From NCBI RefSeq assembly GCF_028476545.1, contig NW_026731879.1:80001-144000 (forward strand): a stretch of 64,000 nucleotides of DNA, read 5' to 3'. This DNA is from Physella acuta (Eukaryota; Mollusca; Gastropoda; Physidae). The notes under the pieces were generated by a model that saw only the letters and a program-made list of their open reading frames with translations, had not been told where the DNA came from and did not search any database. Position 1 is the stretch's first letter; each line of letters opens with the position of its first letter. Of the stretch, positions 54,310-64,000 are shown in pieces. The translations under genes and the position numbers were made by a program.

Positions 54310-54375
54310 AAACATCGTCATCATATCTATGTGCAACCGATGATACATCGTCATCATATTTATGTGCAACAGAAA
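54310..54375. repeat. 33-bp repeat, 2-3 copies
   Basis: Copies share CATCGTCATCATATCTATGT then GCAACC(G/A)ATGA. Multiple of three; minus reading VAHRYDDDVSL. Confidence 0.75.
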
Positions 54376-54544
54376 CATAGATCATATGTTTTGTATGTAT
54401 GCAAGGTAGACTTGGTTTACACAACACATCACATGATGTCAGCACAACACAACACATCACTTGATGTGTTTGATCAACATATTTCAACAGTCAGCTAATT
54501 AATCTGCCACTGTCAGCTAATTAACAGTTTTCCTCATTGTGTGT

Positions 54545-54640
54545 CACGTGATTGGTTGTAAGGCTACCATTGGTCAGTCACAGCCACGTGACATCTATAA
54601 ATAGCCGTTGACGATTGACAGCTGACTCAGTTGATCTCTC
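54545..54640 (+). promoter_or_regulatory. TATA promoter: E-box, CCAAT, TATAAATA, initiator
   Basis: In order: CACGTGATTGG (E-box fused to an inverted CCAAT), CCATTGG, CCACGTGAC, then CTATAAATAG (TATA at 54596-54603), and TCAGTT at 54627-54632, an initiator match with its A 33 bp after the TATA start. The arrangement and spacing fit an RNA polymerase II core promoter firing rightwards. The predicted transcript would run through the 25-bp array at 54655-55285 and meet a donor (ATCT|GTAAGT) at 55301, giving a 5' exon of about 670 nt. No coding start is evident in it. Confidence 0.55.
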
Positions 54641-54654
54641 AGTCCATCTTCACG

Positions 54655-55285
54655 TTTAGAAACATTCCCTAGCAACGACCTATAAAACATTCCCTAGCAA
54701 CGACCTATACAACCTTCCCTAGCAACGACCTATAAAACATTCCCTAGCAACGACCTATAAAACATTCCCTAGCAACGACCTATAAAACATTCCCTAGCAA
54801 CGACCTATAAAACATTCCCTAGCAACGACCTATAGAACATTCCCTAGCAACGACCTATAAAACATTCCCTAGCAACGACCTAAAAAACATTCCCTACCAA
54901 CGAACTATAAAACATTCCCTAGCAACGACCTATAAAACATTCCCTAGCAACGACCTATAAAACATTCCCTAGCAACGACCTATAAAACATTCCCTAGCAA
55001 CGACCTATAAAACATTCCCTAGCAACGACCTATAAAACATTCCCTAGCAACGACCTATAAAACATTCCCTAGCAACCACCTTTAAAACATTCCCTAGCAA
55101 CCACCTATAAAACATTCCCTAGCAACGACCTTTAAAACATTCTCTAGCAACCACCTATAAAACATTCCCTAGCAACGACCTTTAAAACATTCCCTAGCAA
55201 CCACCTATAAAACATTCCCTAGCAACGACCTTTAAAACATTCCCTAGCAACCACCTATAAAACATTCCCTTACAACGACCCAGCT
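54655..55285. repeat. 25-bp minisatellite, 25 copies, each with a TATA box
   Basis: Unit ACATTCCCTAGCAACGACCT then ATAAA. Most copies contain TATAAAA; after about 55080 TATA and TTTA (CCTTTAAAAC) copies alternate in a two-unit (50-bp) pattern. Each unit also carries AGCAAC, a half X-box. The array lies in the presumed 5' exon of the promoter at 54545-54640. Confidence 0.95.
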
Positions 55286-55300
55286 CAAGCTACGCTATCT

Positions 55301-55411
55301 GTAAGTAAACATTTAATGCCAGCCAATCAGAAGCCGTAGATTGGAGTTACCGTCGTACCAATGGCTCCACTTTAAACGAGTGGTTTATATATCTGCGGTT
55401 GTCATAGCAAC
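55301..55411 (+). promoter_or_regulatory. Splice donor followed by second CCAAT/TATA/X-box cluster
   Basis: GTAAGTAAAC at 55301 is a near-consensus donor. Within the next 110 bp come CCAATCAG (55323), an inverted CCAAT (ATTGG, 55340), ACCAATGG (55358), TTTATATAT (55384-55392) and GTTGTCATAGCAAC (55398-55411), a near-perfect RFX X-box (consensus GTTRCCATRGYAAC). It could be an alternative promoter or an intronic enhancer for the same transcript. Confidence 0.4.
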
Positions 55412-55415
55412 CGGT

Positions 55416-56034
55416 GATATGATGAGGTGTTAGTGTCTATTTTTAGACTAAGCTCAAATGTCATATCAGCACCCCATTCACAAATCACGTGGCATTTGTC
55501 ATTTCAACATATAAATCATGTCGTAAGGCTTTTGAATTTCTAAAATACATCAAATGTCAGTCACCATTTTAGTTGATATTCAAATTTTGTAACCTTCTAA
55601 ACCCACTCAATTTGTTTAAACCTACTTTGATCTGATACCGACATAGACCATTTCAAATCGAATCCCTAATTAGTAATCAGAGACGGTACATTAGTCACGA
55701 TAATAATGTATCGGTAACATTGAGATGATAATTAATTGGAGCATTAAGAAATTATTAGCTGTAAAATTAGCGCTAATGAACGAAATGTGTGTTTAATGAA
55801 CACGTCGTGAACTCAAGTAAGTTTTCTGTGTACACTATGCAATGTCTATGTTCACTATACAATGTATATGTACACTCATAACTTACGTGTACAGCGTACA
55901 TTTCTGTCTAAAGATGTAGTCTAGTGTGTATACATTTGTAGTGGACACAGTAAAAATGACCATACCATCAGGTCAAAAATTGTCACTAATACATTGTCAG
56001 ATTTCTGACTTAAAGCATCTTAGCGTACATCGCA
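55416..56034. other. Unique AT-rich stretch
   Basis: No repeat or exon that I can support. Confidence 0.45.
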
Positions 56035-56108
56035 GATAGGTCCAGGGTCAGTGTTTAGAGTTGATGGTAGGTCCAGTGTTTAGAGTTGCTGGTAGGTCCA
56101 GTGTTTAG
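56035..56108. repeat. 25-bp repeat, 3 copies
   Basis: Copies share GGTAGGTCCAGTGTTTAGAG then TTGAT or TTGCT. Confidence 0.85.
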
Positions 56109-56149
56109 ATTGTGATCTTTGTCTTACGGCCCACCAACCTACCGATGGC

Positions 56150-56852
56150 GTGAGGCTGTTCATCTTGCGCCATAAGACGCCACCACAACATCTTGCGCCA
56201 TAAGACGCCACCAAAACATCTTGTACCATAAGACGCCACCAAAACATCTTGTACCATAAGACGCCACCAAAACATCTTGCGCCATAAGACGCCACCAAAA
56301 CATCCTGTACCATAAGACGCCACCAAAACATCTTGTGACGCCACCAAAACATCTTGTACCATAAGACGCCACCACAACATCTTGTACCATAAGACGCCAC
56401 CACAACATCTTGCGCCATAAGACGCCACCAAAACATCATGTGAAACAAGACGCCACCAAAACATCATGTACCATAAGACGCCACCACAACATCTTGCGCC
56501 ATAAGACGCCACCAAAACATCATGTGAAACAAGACGCCACCAAAACATCTTGTACCATAAGACGCCACCACAACATCTTGCGCCATAAGACGCCACCAAA
56601 ACATCTTGTACCATAAGACGCCACCAAAACATCTTGTACCATAAGACGCCACCAAAACATCTTGTACCATAAGACGCCACCAAAACATCTTGTACCATAA
56701 GACGCCACCAAAACATCATGTGAAACAAGACGCCACCAAAACATCTTGTACCATAAGACGCCACCAAAACATCATGTGAAACAAGACGCCACCAAAACAT
56801 CTTGTACCATAAGACGCCACCAAAACATCTTGCGCCATAAGACGCCACCAAA
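56150..56852. repeat. 28-bp minisatellite, 25 copies
   Basis: Unit CCATAAGACGCCACCAAAAC then ATCTTGTA. Three interspersed subtypes (CTTGTACC, CTTGCGCC, CATGTGAAA). Reverse-strand ORFs with FWWRLMVQDVLVAS are artefacts (28 is not a multiple of 3). Confidence 0.95.
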
Positions 56853-57294
56853 AAGCTTTCGGCGCTAATGCTGGCTTTGGCTGCTTTTATCCCGCATTAA
56901 ATGAAGGATTATTTTTATACTACATGATGATCCCCCCGCGCCCTGATGAGCCAGAACTAGGATGTCTTAAGGCCGTTGTTTCAACACTCCGGCAGATTCA
57001 CAAGTGGTACAAGGGCGCCTGATAGCCCGAAAGAAAAGGTAGACAAATTCGATTCCCGGCATTCGCGGCAAAATTAATTTGGGAACGTAATTACATCACA
57101 GCCTCTTTCAGCCGGCAGCCGGCACAAGGACCGGAAAATGAGGTGATGGTCGGAATGCGATGTCTCTAAACGGTGCCCCCACGCTCATTCTTTGGGCTGG
57201 ATAATGAGCTCATTAGGAGCTGTCCTGGTAATTAGCAGGTTCAGAGGTCGAAAGGTCAAAGTGTTTATCTTACATCCGATACAATAAACAATTG
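56853..57294. promoter_or_regulatory. Unique island with clustered regulatory words
   Basis: Non-repetitive and without ORFs. Its right part holds TAATTAG, AGGTCGAAAGGTCAAAG (two nuclear-receptor half-sites two bases apart, the second also HNF4-like), TTATCT (GATA), and AAACAATTGTTT, a palindromic pair of SOX words, all within about 75 bp (57225-57300). That density is suggestive of an enhancer, but no comparison could be made. Confidence 0.3.
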
Positions 57295-57378
57295 TTTACT
57301 GGGTGGGGGTGGGGTGTGGGGGAGGGGTGTGGGGGTGGGGTGTGGGGGAGGGGTGTGGGGGTGGGGTGTCGGGGAGGG
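57295..57378. repeat. GTGGGGGAGGGGTGTGGGGG repeat, 3 copies
   Basis: G-rich, about 27-bp period. Confidence 0.8.
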
Positions 57379-57501
57379 GATGTAGCAGACACGGAGCATT
57401 GTCGAATTTGTCTAGTTAAAGGTAACACAGAAACATATTCTAGTCGTGTTAGTTTTATATCATCAGTTAGGTTTAGTGGCTAGTAAACAGACAGTGTAGG
57501 G

Positions 57502-57635
57502 CAGGTGTCGGCAACCTTTTGAGAAGAAAGAGCCAAAAGTTACAATTTACAACATTTCCGGGTTTTTAAAGAGCCACTAACATTTTTATGTTAATAGTAT
57601 ATTTGTTTAGGATTTATAATCCTAAATAAATATCA

Positions 57636-57726
<91 letters not shown>

Positions 57727-58356
57727 AAAATAAATAGCTTTAAATATATGAGATAATCTCATTTGAATTTGTGTTGAGAGGATCTACTATGTAAGTCAGA
57801 GTACTTGCATTTGTTTTGAATAGCTCAAATCTCTCGGTGAAAACACCTTTCATTTTGTTTATAATTTATATTAATTCTGAAGTGATTGAATAGTAGCATT
57901 GGTTTCATAACGATTTTTTTTTTTTAGATTTTTCGCAATTAATGTAATTTACCGCTCACAACGTATTCAACAAAAAAGTTTTTTTTTCGAAACAAACTTC
58001 TTCTTCAAGCAAGACATAAAGGCTGAGTTTTCCTTTCAGTTTTGCACTTAGCTGGTTTAGTTTCTTTGTGATATCCACTGTGAAGTTGAATGTTTCAATT
58101 TAGAATGGACAATGTAATAAGAAGTAGGCCTGCACTGAGATAGGGAGTAACTAAATATTCTAATAGGATAGTAAATGTTTATTGTTTATTGTTTATGTCT
58201 ATTGTTATATTGTTTATTTCCGAGTGTTGCAGACTAATATTTTTATGAGTTATGGAAATAAAATAATTATTAATATTTGTGCAAGGAGCTGAAGAGCCGC
58301 AACTGGACGCCAAAAGAGCCGCATGCGGCTCGCGAACCGCGGGCTGCCGACCCCTG
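57502..58356. mobile_element. hAT-type non-autonomous transposon, 855 bp, with TA insert
   Basis: Ends CAGGTGTCGGCAACC and GGCTGCCGACCCCTG are inverted repeats with two mismatches, matching the widespread animal hAT family whose ends read CAGGGGTCGGCAACC. AGAGCCGCATGCGGCTC just inside the right end is the characteristic sub-terminal palindrome of that family. A perfect 8-bp duplication GTGTAGGG flanks it (57494-57501 and 58357-58364). No transposase is readable. A perfect TA microsatellite (57639-57722) and a hairpin TTTAGGATT/AATCCTAAA (57606-57626) lie inside. Confidence 0.9.
57639..57722. repeat. TA microsatellite, 42 copies, inside the hAT element
   Basis: Perfect TA run; expanded after insertion or carried by the master copy. 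Confidence 0.95.
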
Positions 58357-58414
58357 GTGTAGGGGCAAGTAAACAGACAATGTAGGGGCGTGAAAGTCTG
58401 GTCCGTGAGATCAG

Positions 58415-58590
58415 ACAAACGGCGAGCATGCAACAAATTCGCCAACAACCGTGCGACTAGTTCGCCTCACCTTATGGCGAGCATGCAACAAATTCGCCAA
58501 CAACCGTGCGGCTAGTTCGCCTCACCTTATGGCGAGCATGCAACAAATTCGCCAACAATCGTGCGGCTAGTTCGGCTCGCCGTATGCAAC
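58415..58590. repeat. 56-bp repeat, 3 copies
   Basis: Copies share GGCGAGCATGCAACAAATTC then GCCAACAACCGTGCGGCTAG. The third is diverged at its end. Confidence 0.9.
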
Positions 58591-58979
58591 AGCACGCGCC
58601 AAAAACGGCTCCCGCGCGAGCTAATGTGAAAAAACGTGATCAACTTCTGGCCAGATGGCCATTAGCTGGCCCTGGCCCACATTAAAATCAAATTTCCCTT
58701 TAAAATTGGGGAGCCCTGAATTGTGAATGAGGAGTTCAAACATTCTGGTTGCAGGCGGTGTTTGCAAGCCATGCCCCAGACCTCGACATAACACTTGGAT
58801 ACTGGTTCCTAGTCCGTTTAAAGACCATGAAATTTAGACCGTTTTTTATCGTTTTACACCTCAGTACTTCATCATAGACTTTTTTAATCGGGCAAACATC
58901 CTAAATCCAGATTTATCCAAATCTCGTCATTTTACGCGTCATCCAGTCGAAAAAAAAACTGGGCTTTGCAATTCTGTCC

Positions 58980-59340
58980 GCGCGCGCGCGTGCGAGTGTG
59001 TATGTCTGTGTGTGTGAGTGTGTATGTCTGTGTGTGTGAGTGTGTATGTCTGTGAACACAATAACTTGAGTACAGTTACAGCTAGGTTGATGAAATTTCT
59101 TATATAATAACTACATCAAAAAGTGCTGTAACAATGTTTCATTAATAACCGGAACTGGAACTTATTCTACTTTTGGTTTTTCAAAAGCATATAACTTGAG
59201 TACTATTTCAGATAGACGAAATTTCATATATGAGTAAAACATCTAATTCTCTGTCGTTTTTCAAATTTTGAGTAATTTACGTGTACCGGAAGTAGTACTT
59301 TACACTATTTCAGATTTCTAAAAAAAAAAAAAAGCATATC
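58980..59340. repeat. GT microsatellite plus diverged ~110-bp duplication
   Basis: CGCG and GTGTGTATGTCTGTGTGTGA repeats at 58980-59053 lead into two related segments. ATAACTTGAGTACAGTTACA...GATGAAATTTCTTATAT (59060-59105) is echoed by ATAACTTGAGTACTATTTCA...GACGAAATTTCATATAT (59190-59230). Probably part of a dispersed repeat; family not recognised. Confidence 0.55.
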
Positions 59341-59659
59341 AATTTATAAAGTACTAATAATATTCTGCACTATTATACACAGATTGTTTGGCGTTCACTT
59401 GGTGCGGAATTCATTTTTCTACGAGATTCTATTCTACTTTTTTTTTTAATTTAAGTAATTAAAAAATGAATTACAAATCATGTATATATCCCGAGTTGCC
59501 ATTCCCCATAGTCTTATATAAGTAAATTAGAGAAATTTTAAGGGAGATTACTCCCGCTTTATTATCTGTCTTTTTGTTTATCAGTCGTTTTATCTGTCTT
59601 TAATTTGTTTTCTAGTTTGCCAATCTCTCTGCAGATGAAATATCACGTGGTCTTTGCCG

Positions 59660-59888
59660 AGGTTGTCTATTTATGTGTCTATGTGTGTGTCTATGTGTGT
59701 GTCTATGTGTGTGTCTATGTGTGTGTTTATGTGTGTGTCTATGTGTGTGTCTATGTGTGTGTCTATGTGTGTGTCTATGTGTGTGTCTATGTGTGTGTCT
59801 ATGTGTGTGTCTATGTGTGTGTCTATGTGTGTGTCTATGTGTGTGTCTATGTGTGTGTCTATGTGTGTGTCTACGTGTGTGTCTACAG
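59660..59888. repeat. 12-bp minisatellite (TGTGTGTCTATG), 19 copies
   Basis: Near-perfect; 82-146-codon Cys/Val/Tyr and His/Arg ORFs are artefacts. Confidence 0.95.
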
Positions 59889-60600
59889 TAAAAGCAGGCT
59901 AGCGCAGAACGTCCAGGCCATGATGTGTGTCCACATTCCAACGTGGTTTCGATCCTACGCGTTAGGTGAATCGAGACCTGATCCAGTCTCGGAGCGAGCC
60001 AAATCTGTTTGTGTGTGTATGTGTTTGTGTGTTGCTGTCACGTGACTCATTCGTTAGCTCCCCACCTGTCTGAAGTGATCACACGCTTACCGAACACACA
60101 AACACAGACACAAACACAACAAAGACACAAGGACACACAGATATAACCGGATGTGTAGTTTAGCAACGTCCAGTCGTGTGGGTGTGGCTCAATAAGAATA
60201 GACCGGGGGTGGGGGTGGGGGAGAATCCTGATGAATGTCTTTCATAGAACATAAATTACAGAAGAGGATCAAGTATTAGCGTGAGCCGGCACTGAGCCGG
60301 CACTGAGCCGGCAGCAATCAGCTTTACGAGTTGTACGGCATATCCCAGAGATCACGTCGATGTGATTCTAATCAATTCTAGGCGTCACGTCGTCCCGTGA
60401 CTTCTGTCACGTCACTCGTGGCAAGAACTTAGGATACAAAACGTGACAGTTTCGTGACGGTGAGGCGGGGGAGATGGGGTAGTCACACACGATCAACACC
60501 TATTCAAAACAAATCTTCAATATACAAAAATATTTTTTTACAGAAATAATCCGCATATGGATTAGCAAGAAAAGAACTTAACAAACAGTTAATCTTAGAG
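59889..60600. other. Unique stretch
   Basis: Small features only: CA-rich patch near 60095-60130, three copies of GAGCCGGCACT at 60280-60312, G-rich patch near 60205. No supportable exon. Confidence 0.45.
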
Positions 60601-60790
60601 CTTACATCACTCGATAATCTTATAGCTTAACAAACACACTAATTTCACTTACCTTACACACTTATATTACACACTTACACTACAGAACTTACACACTTAC
60701 CTTGCACACTTACCACTTACATTACAGACTTACCTTACACACCTACTACTTACACACTTAACACTTACACACCTACCACTTACACAGTGG
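60600..60790. repeat. Degenerate ACACTTACCTT repeat
   Basis: Period about 10-12 bp. It generates many false ACTTAC (minus-strand GTAAGT) donor matches. Confidence 0.7.
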
Positions 60791-61471
60791 TTTGTTGTCA
60801 CTGGTAACATCACGAGCAGACCTTAAATTTTATCGTGTTTTACCAATGTGTTGTGTGTAGGGCTTTAGTGTGTTAGAAGTGGGTTGTATGCATGCAGTGT
60901 GATTAAGAAGGATGCAGTCAAAAAAAAATCAACACCAACTATAATATTTAATCTAACATCAACCTCAACATATAATCTACCAGCATTTAATCTACCATCA
61001 ACCACAACACCAACTACAACACCAACTACAACATCAACAACAACATCAAATCTACCAGCAGCAACACCGCCATTAAATACAACACCAACCTCAACATTTT
61101 CCGGAAATGTTCTAATAATAAAACCCACACTTTCTTTGATTTTACTCCATGAGAATCGCTTGACAAAAGGAAGGAAAGAAAAAATAAGGAATCGATTCTG
61201 AAAACATTGGCTGACATTTTGTCTGTGTTGTCGTCCATTAATGGGTAACGCGAGAGTGTAATTAATGAGATCATTAGAATTTTAATTGTGTATCCTAGAC
61301 TGTTCTTATAATAAAACATTGTTATTAATTATTCAAGCGAGAAAATGTAAGGGTGCTATTCTTCTAAAACCAAACTTCTACAGTTTTACGTTTGGCAATT
61401 TATTTGTGTGGTGTCGTGTAGTGACGTCACGTCGTTTTGGTAATGACGTAGCATCACGTGAACTGTGAGCC
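60791..61471. other. Unique stretch with a Thr/Pro-rich plus-strand frame
   Basis: The frame at 60884-61201 includes PSTTTPTTTPTTTSTTTSNL then PAATPPLNTTPTSTFSGN, a mucin-like composition arising from degenerate CCAACTACAACA repeats. On minus, TGTTTTCAG near 61199 is a good acceptor, but no donor pairs with it. No gene called. Confidence 0.35.
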
Positions 61472-61975
61472 ACCAACGTGAGCCACCAACATTAACTATG
61501 AGCCACCAACATTAACTATGAGCCACCAACATTAACTATGAGCCACCAACATTAACTGTGAGCCACCAACATTAGCTGTGAGCCACCAACATTAACTGTG
61601 AGCCACCAACGTGAGCCACCAACATTAACTGTGAGCCACCAACATTAACTGTGAGCCACCAACATTAACTTTGAGCCACCAACGTGAGCCACCAACATTA
61701 ACTGTGAGCCACCAACGTGAGCCACCAACATTAACTATGAGCCACCAACGTGAGCCACCAACGTGAGCCACCAACATTAACTGTGAGCCACCAACGTGAG
61801 CCACCAACATTAACTATGAGCCACCAACGTGAGCCACCAACGTGAGCCACCAACATTAACTGTGAGCCACCAACGTGAGCCACCAACGTGAGCCACCAAC
61901 ATTAACTGTGAGCCACCAACATTAACTGTGAGCCACCAACGTGAGCCACCAACATTAACTGTGAGCCACAAGCGT
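61472..61975. repeat. Mosaic of 20-bp and 13-bp units, about 29 copies
   Basis: GAGCCACCAACATTAACTGT (20 bp) and GAGCCACCAACGT (13 bp) share GAGCCACCAAC. The order is irregular, with a duplicated string CATTAACTATGAGCCACC... near 61726 and 61808. Confidence 0.9.
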
Positions 61976-62705
61976 GAAATCTGAGCCAACTAAGAGCCAT
62001 CCTTTAGTGCGTAACTACAGCTAGAAAAATCAACAGACAATCCATTATTGTGATTGGCTGAAGTCTGAGCACCGGTCTTGTTTTCCACCAATCAGAAGAG
62101 AGGAAATGGGCTGGGGCGTTCGGCCATCTCCCCTCGGTAGGGCCGTTGGAAAGATAATAATTGTTGGGGTTAGAGGAGCTTTCAGCGAGGGTTTGGGTTA
62201 TAAACCTTTCACCGTCAAGACAGTTCATTTGGCTGTATTGACGGGCTGAGACGTTTTCGTTGAGTAGTTCTTCATTTCCTGGTGCCTGCATTAGACGAGG
62301 GGGTCTGGGAGGGGGGGGGGGGGGGTCGGGGGGATCAAACGCAGGGGACTCAATAACAGTCCCAACACAGAGTTACTTATTTTCAGAGTTTGGTAAACAC
62401 GGGTTAAAACCTGGGTCATGGGTCATGATTGGCGGAGGTTGGGTAAATACATGCGCCTCTCCAGTGGGTGTAATTCATCTTGGGAAATGTCAAATTTATT
62501 AGAGTTGTCGGTATTTGCCCTGAGTTACATCCCTTTTATTTTGTAGACATAACTAGAAAAACGAAGTTCTTCCGAGGACATTTTGTCTCGAGTTTTCCTG
62601 AGTGGACATTGACTGGCGAACTTATCGAGTTAGTGGGAGGTCGGAAAATTACCAATCAATTTGGGGGTGGGTGGGGGGAGGTGGGTAAACACAAACTGTT
62701 AAATT
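61976..62705. other. Unique stretch with convergent CCAAT boxes
   Basis: GATTGGCTG (62049) and ACCAATCAG (62087) lie about 40 bp apart, as in the promoter-like clusters elsewhere. A 95-codon minus-strand frame (62004-62291, starting MQAPGNEELLNENVSARQYS) is non-repetitive, but unrecognised and without splice support. A G-run lies near 62310. Confidence 0.35.
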
Positions 62706-63155
62706 TGATTCTATAGCTTGATGTAATGGCTGATAGATGACAAAACAGGATGTAAATAATGATGTAATGAACGGTAGGTGACAAGACTGGATGTAATGAA
62801 TGATGTAATGAACGGTAGATTACAAGACTGGATGTAATGAATGATGTAATGAACGGTAGATTACAAGACTGGATGTAATGAATGATGTAATGAACGGTAG
62901 ATTACAAGACTGATGTAATGAATGATGTAATGAACGGTAGATTACAAGACTGTATGTAATGAATGATGTAATGAACGGTAGATTACAAGACATGTATGTA
63001 ATGAATGATGTAATGAACGGTAGATTACAAGACTGGATGTAATGAATGATGTAATGAACGGTAGATTACAAGACTGATGTAATGAATGATGTAATGAACG
63101 GTAGGTGACAATACTGATGTAATGAATGATGTAATGAACGGTAGATTACAAGACA
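62706..63155. repeat. 38/41-bp minisatellite, about 11 copies
   Basis: Unit contains ATGTAATGAATGATGTAATG then AACGGTAGATTACAAGACTG. The unit itself contains two ATGATGTAATGA-like halves. Confidence 0.95.
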
Positions 63156-63242
63156 AGCTGGTCAAGACACTTGGAGACATCTGACCGTCGTGTCGACATG
63201 AGACAGCGCTACCAGTCGTCCTGGTGGTGGTGAGATGACGCT

Positions 63243-63412
63243 GAAAGTAACAGATGACATTGGCGGTGACATTTGCAGATGGCATTTGCGGTGACATTTG
63301 CATATGACATTTGCGGTGACATTTGCATATGACATTGGCGGTGACATTTGCATATGACATTGGCGGTGACATTTGCATATGACATTGGCGGTGACATTTG
63401 CATATGACATTG
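63243..63412. repeat. 25-bp minisatellite, 7 copies
   Basis: Unit GGCGGTGACATTTGCATATG then ACATT. TTTGCATATG resembles an octamer/POU word (ATTTGCAT) and occurs in most copies. Confidence 0.9.
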
Positions 63413-63520
63413 AGGGACGATATAACCTAAAGTTTATTTTAAAGTGATTTGATCGATCACCCCTTCTGGTTGATCGATATGAATGTGTTTAGTAGTGCTG
63501 ACTTAAAATTTTGTTTTCAG

Positions 63521-63621
63521 CCGATACATTCTATGTTATCAAGCAGGAAATGTTGACACCTCTAGCTGGGGTGATACACGGGTTTCTGCACCGTTCTGGA
63601 ATTGTTCTAGACTTTCTGTGA
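63521..63621 (+). CDS. Candidate last exon, plus strand
   Basis: A textbook acceptor (TTAAAATTTTGTTTTCAG) ends at 63520. After two bases the frame reads DTFYVIKQEMLTPLAGVIHG then FLHRSGIVLDFL and a TGA at 63619-63621. The other two frames close within 40 bases or are less protein-like. It would fit a terminal coding exon of about 100 nt; no polyadenylation signal is obvious nearby and the preceding exon is not identified. Not recognised. Confidence 0.35.
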
Positions 63622-63850
63622 TTGGACTATTTTGGGATTCGTCAGTTTGTCCCAACTTGTGTCTGGGGAATTGGTTTGACCTAAGGAATGGGAAAGTAGC
63701 CGGTGATTAGACCAGTTGATTTCGTGTGAAAATGACGTCATTATTGCAAATAACATGTCGTATATCACTCGATGTCACGCACTGTTGGTTCTGGTTGACG
63801 TCAGACTAGGGGTAACGGGAGGTCATAGACCAGGGCAATTCTATCAAATG

Positions 63851-64000
63851 TTGACCAGTGACCCAAATGTTGACTAGTGACCCAAATGTTGACTGGTGAC
63901 CCAAATGTTGACTAGTGACCCAAATGTTGACTTGTGACCCAAATGTTGACTAGTGACCCAAATGTTGACTAGTGACCCAAATGTTGACTAGTGACCCAAA
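63851..64000. repeat. 19-bp minisatellite (TGACTAGTGACCCAAATGT), 8 copies, cut by window edge
   Basis: Near-perfect, variants ACTGG and ACTTG; continues beyond the right edge. Confidence 0.95.

Noticed and set aside
57000-57060. AAATTCGATTCCCGG as a tRNA T-arm
   Set aside because: Lacks an anticodon arm and acceptor-stem complementarity.
60600-60790. Multiple minus-strand GTAAGT donors
   Set aside because: All come from the ACACTTAC tandem repeat and have no associated open exon.

Overview
The window looks like animal nuclear DNA, most likely from an invertebrate. There are no bacterial-style operons, no closely packed ORFs, and no rRNA or tRNA gene that I could recognise. What is present is GT-AG-type splice signals, short exon-like frames, TATA/CCAAT promoter-like clusters, the 3' end of a non-LTR retrotransposon (LINE), three non-autonomous hAT DNA transposons with intact 8-bp target-site duplications, and very abundant micro- and minisatellites plus long poly-C/poly-G runs. 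A mollusc (gastropod-like) genome would fit this composition, but that is inference, not proof.

The dominant feature is tandem repetition. By hand tally about 34 kb, slightly more than half of the window, lies in more than 60 distinct arrays, nearly all with different units (mostly 10-52 bp). The largest are an 8.1 kb TG/GGGCCTACAG array (12549-20614), a 2.2 kb 24/28-bp array (24930-27145), a 2.1 kb 52-bp array (31861-33995), a 1.7 kb 15+8-bp mosaic (49345-51060) and a 1.1 kb 39-bp array (28182-29300). Several show higher-order organisation (67 bp, 316 bp and about 624 bp). Most long ORFs in the window, including a 327-codon one, are products of these arrays: if the unit has no stop in any frame, every frame stays open, so they should not be read as genes.

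Region by region: 0-2.2 kb holds small arrays and a LINE tail whose coding sequence has itself been amplified into a minisatellite, followed by an isolated 59-codon frame with a splice donor. 2.3-7.2 kb holds arrays and CCAAT/E-box clusters. 7.2-8.0 kb holds the best-supported host gene, on the minus strand: a signal-peptide exon and a second exon in compatible phase. 8-12.5 kb holds minisatellites and unique intergenic DNA. 12.5-20.6 kb is the giant TG array. 20.6-31 kb has arrays with embedded CRE (TGACGTCA) and p53-type half-sites. 31.3-31.7 kb is a hAT MITE. 32-46 kb has more arrays, G-run arrays, a second hAT MITE and scattered candidate micro-exons. 46-54 kb is almost continuous minisatellite. 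54.5-55.4 kb has a convincing TATA promoter followed by an array whose unit itself contains TATAAAA, then a splice donor and a second CCAAT/TATA/X-box cluster. 57.5-58.4 kb is a third hAT MITE. 58.4-64 kb has arrays, a diverged duplication and a candidate last exon.

No complete gene is contained in the window. The genes that can be argued for are partial and probably have long introns full of satellites. The recurring theme worth a second look is that many array units carry consensus transcription-factor words (CRE, E-box, TCF/LEF, p53 half-site, TATA), so the arrays are unusual homotypic site clusters, whether or not they are functional.
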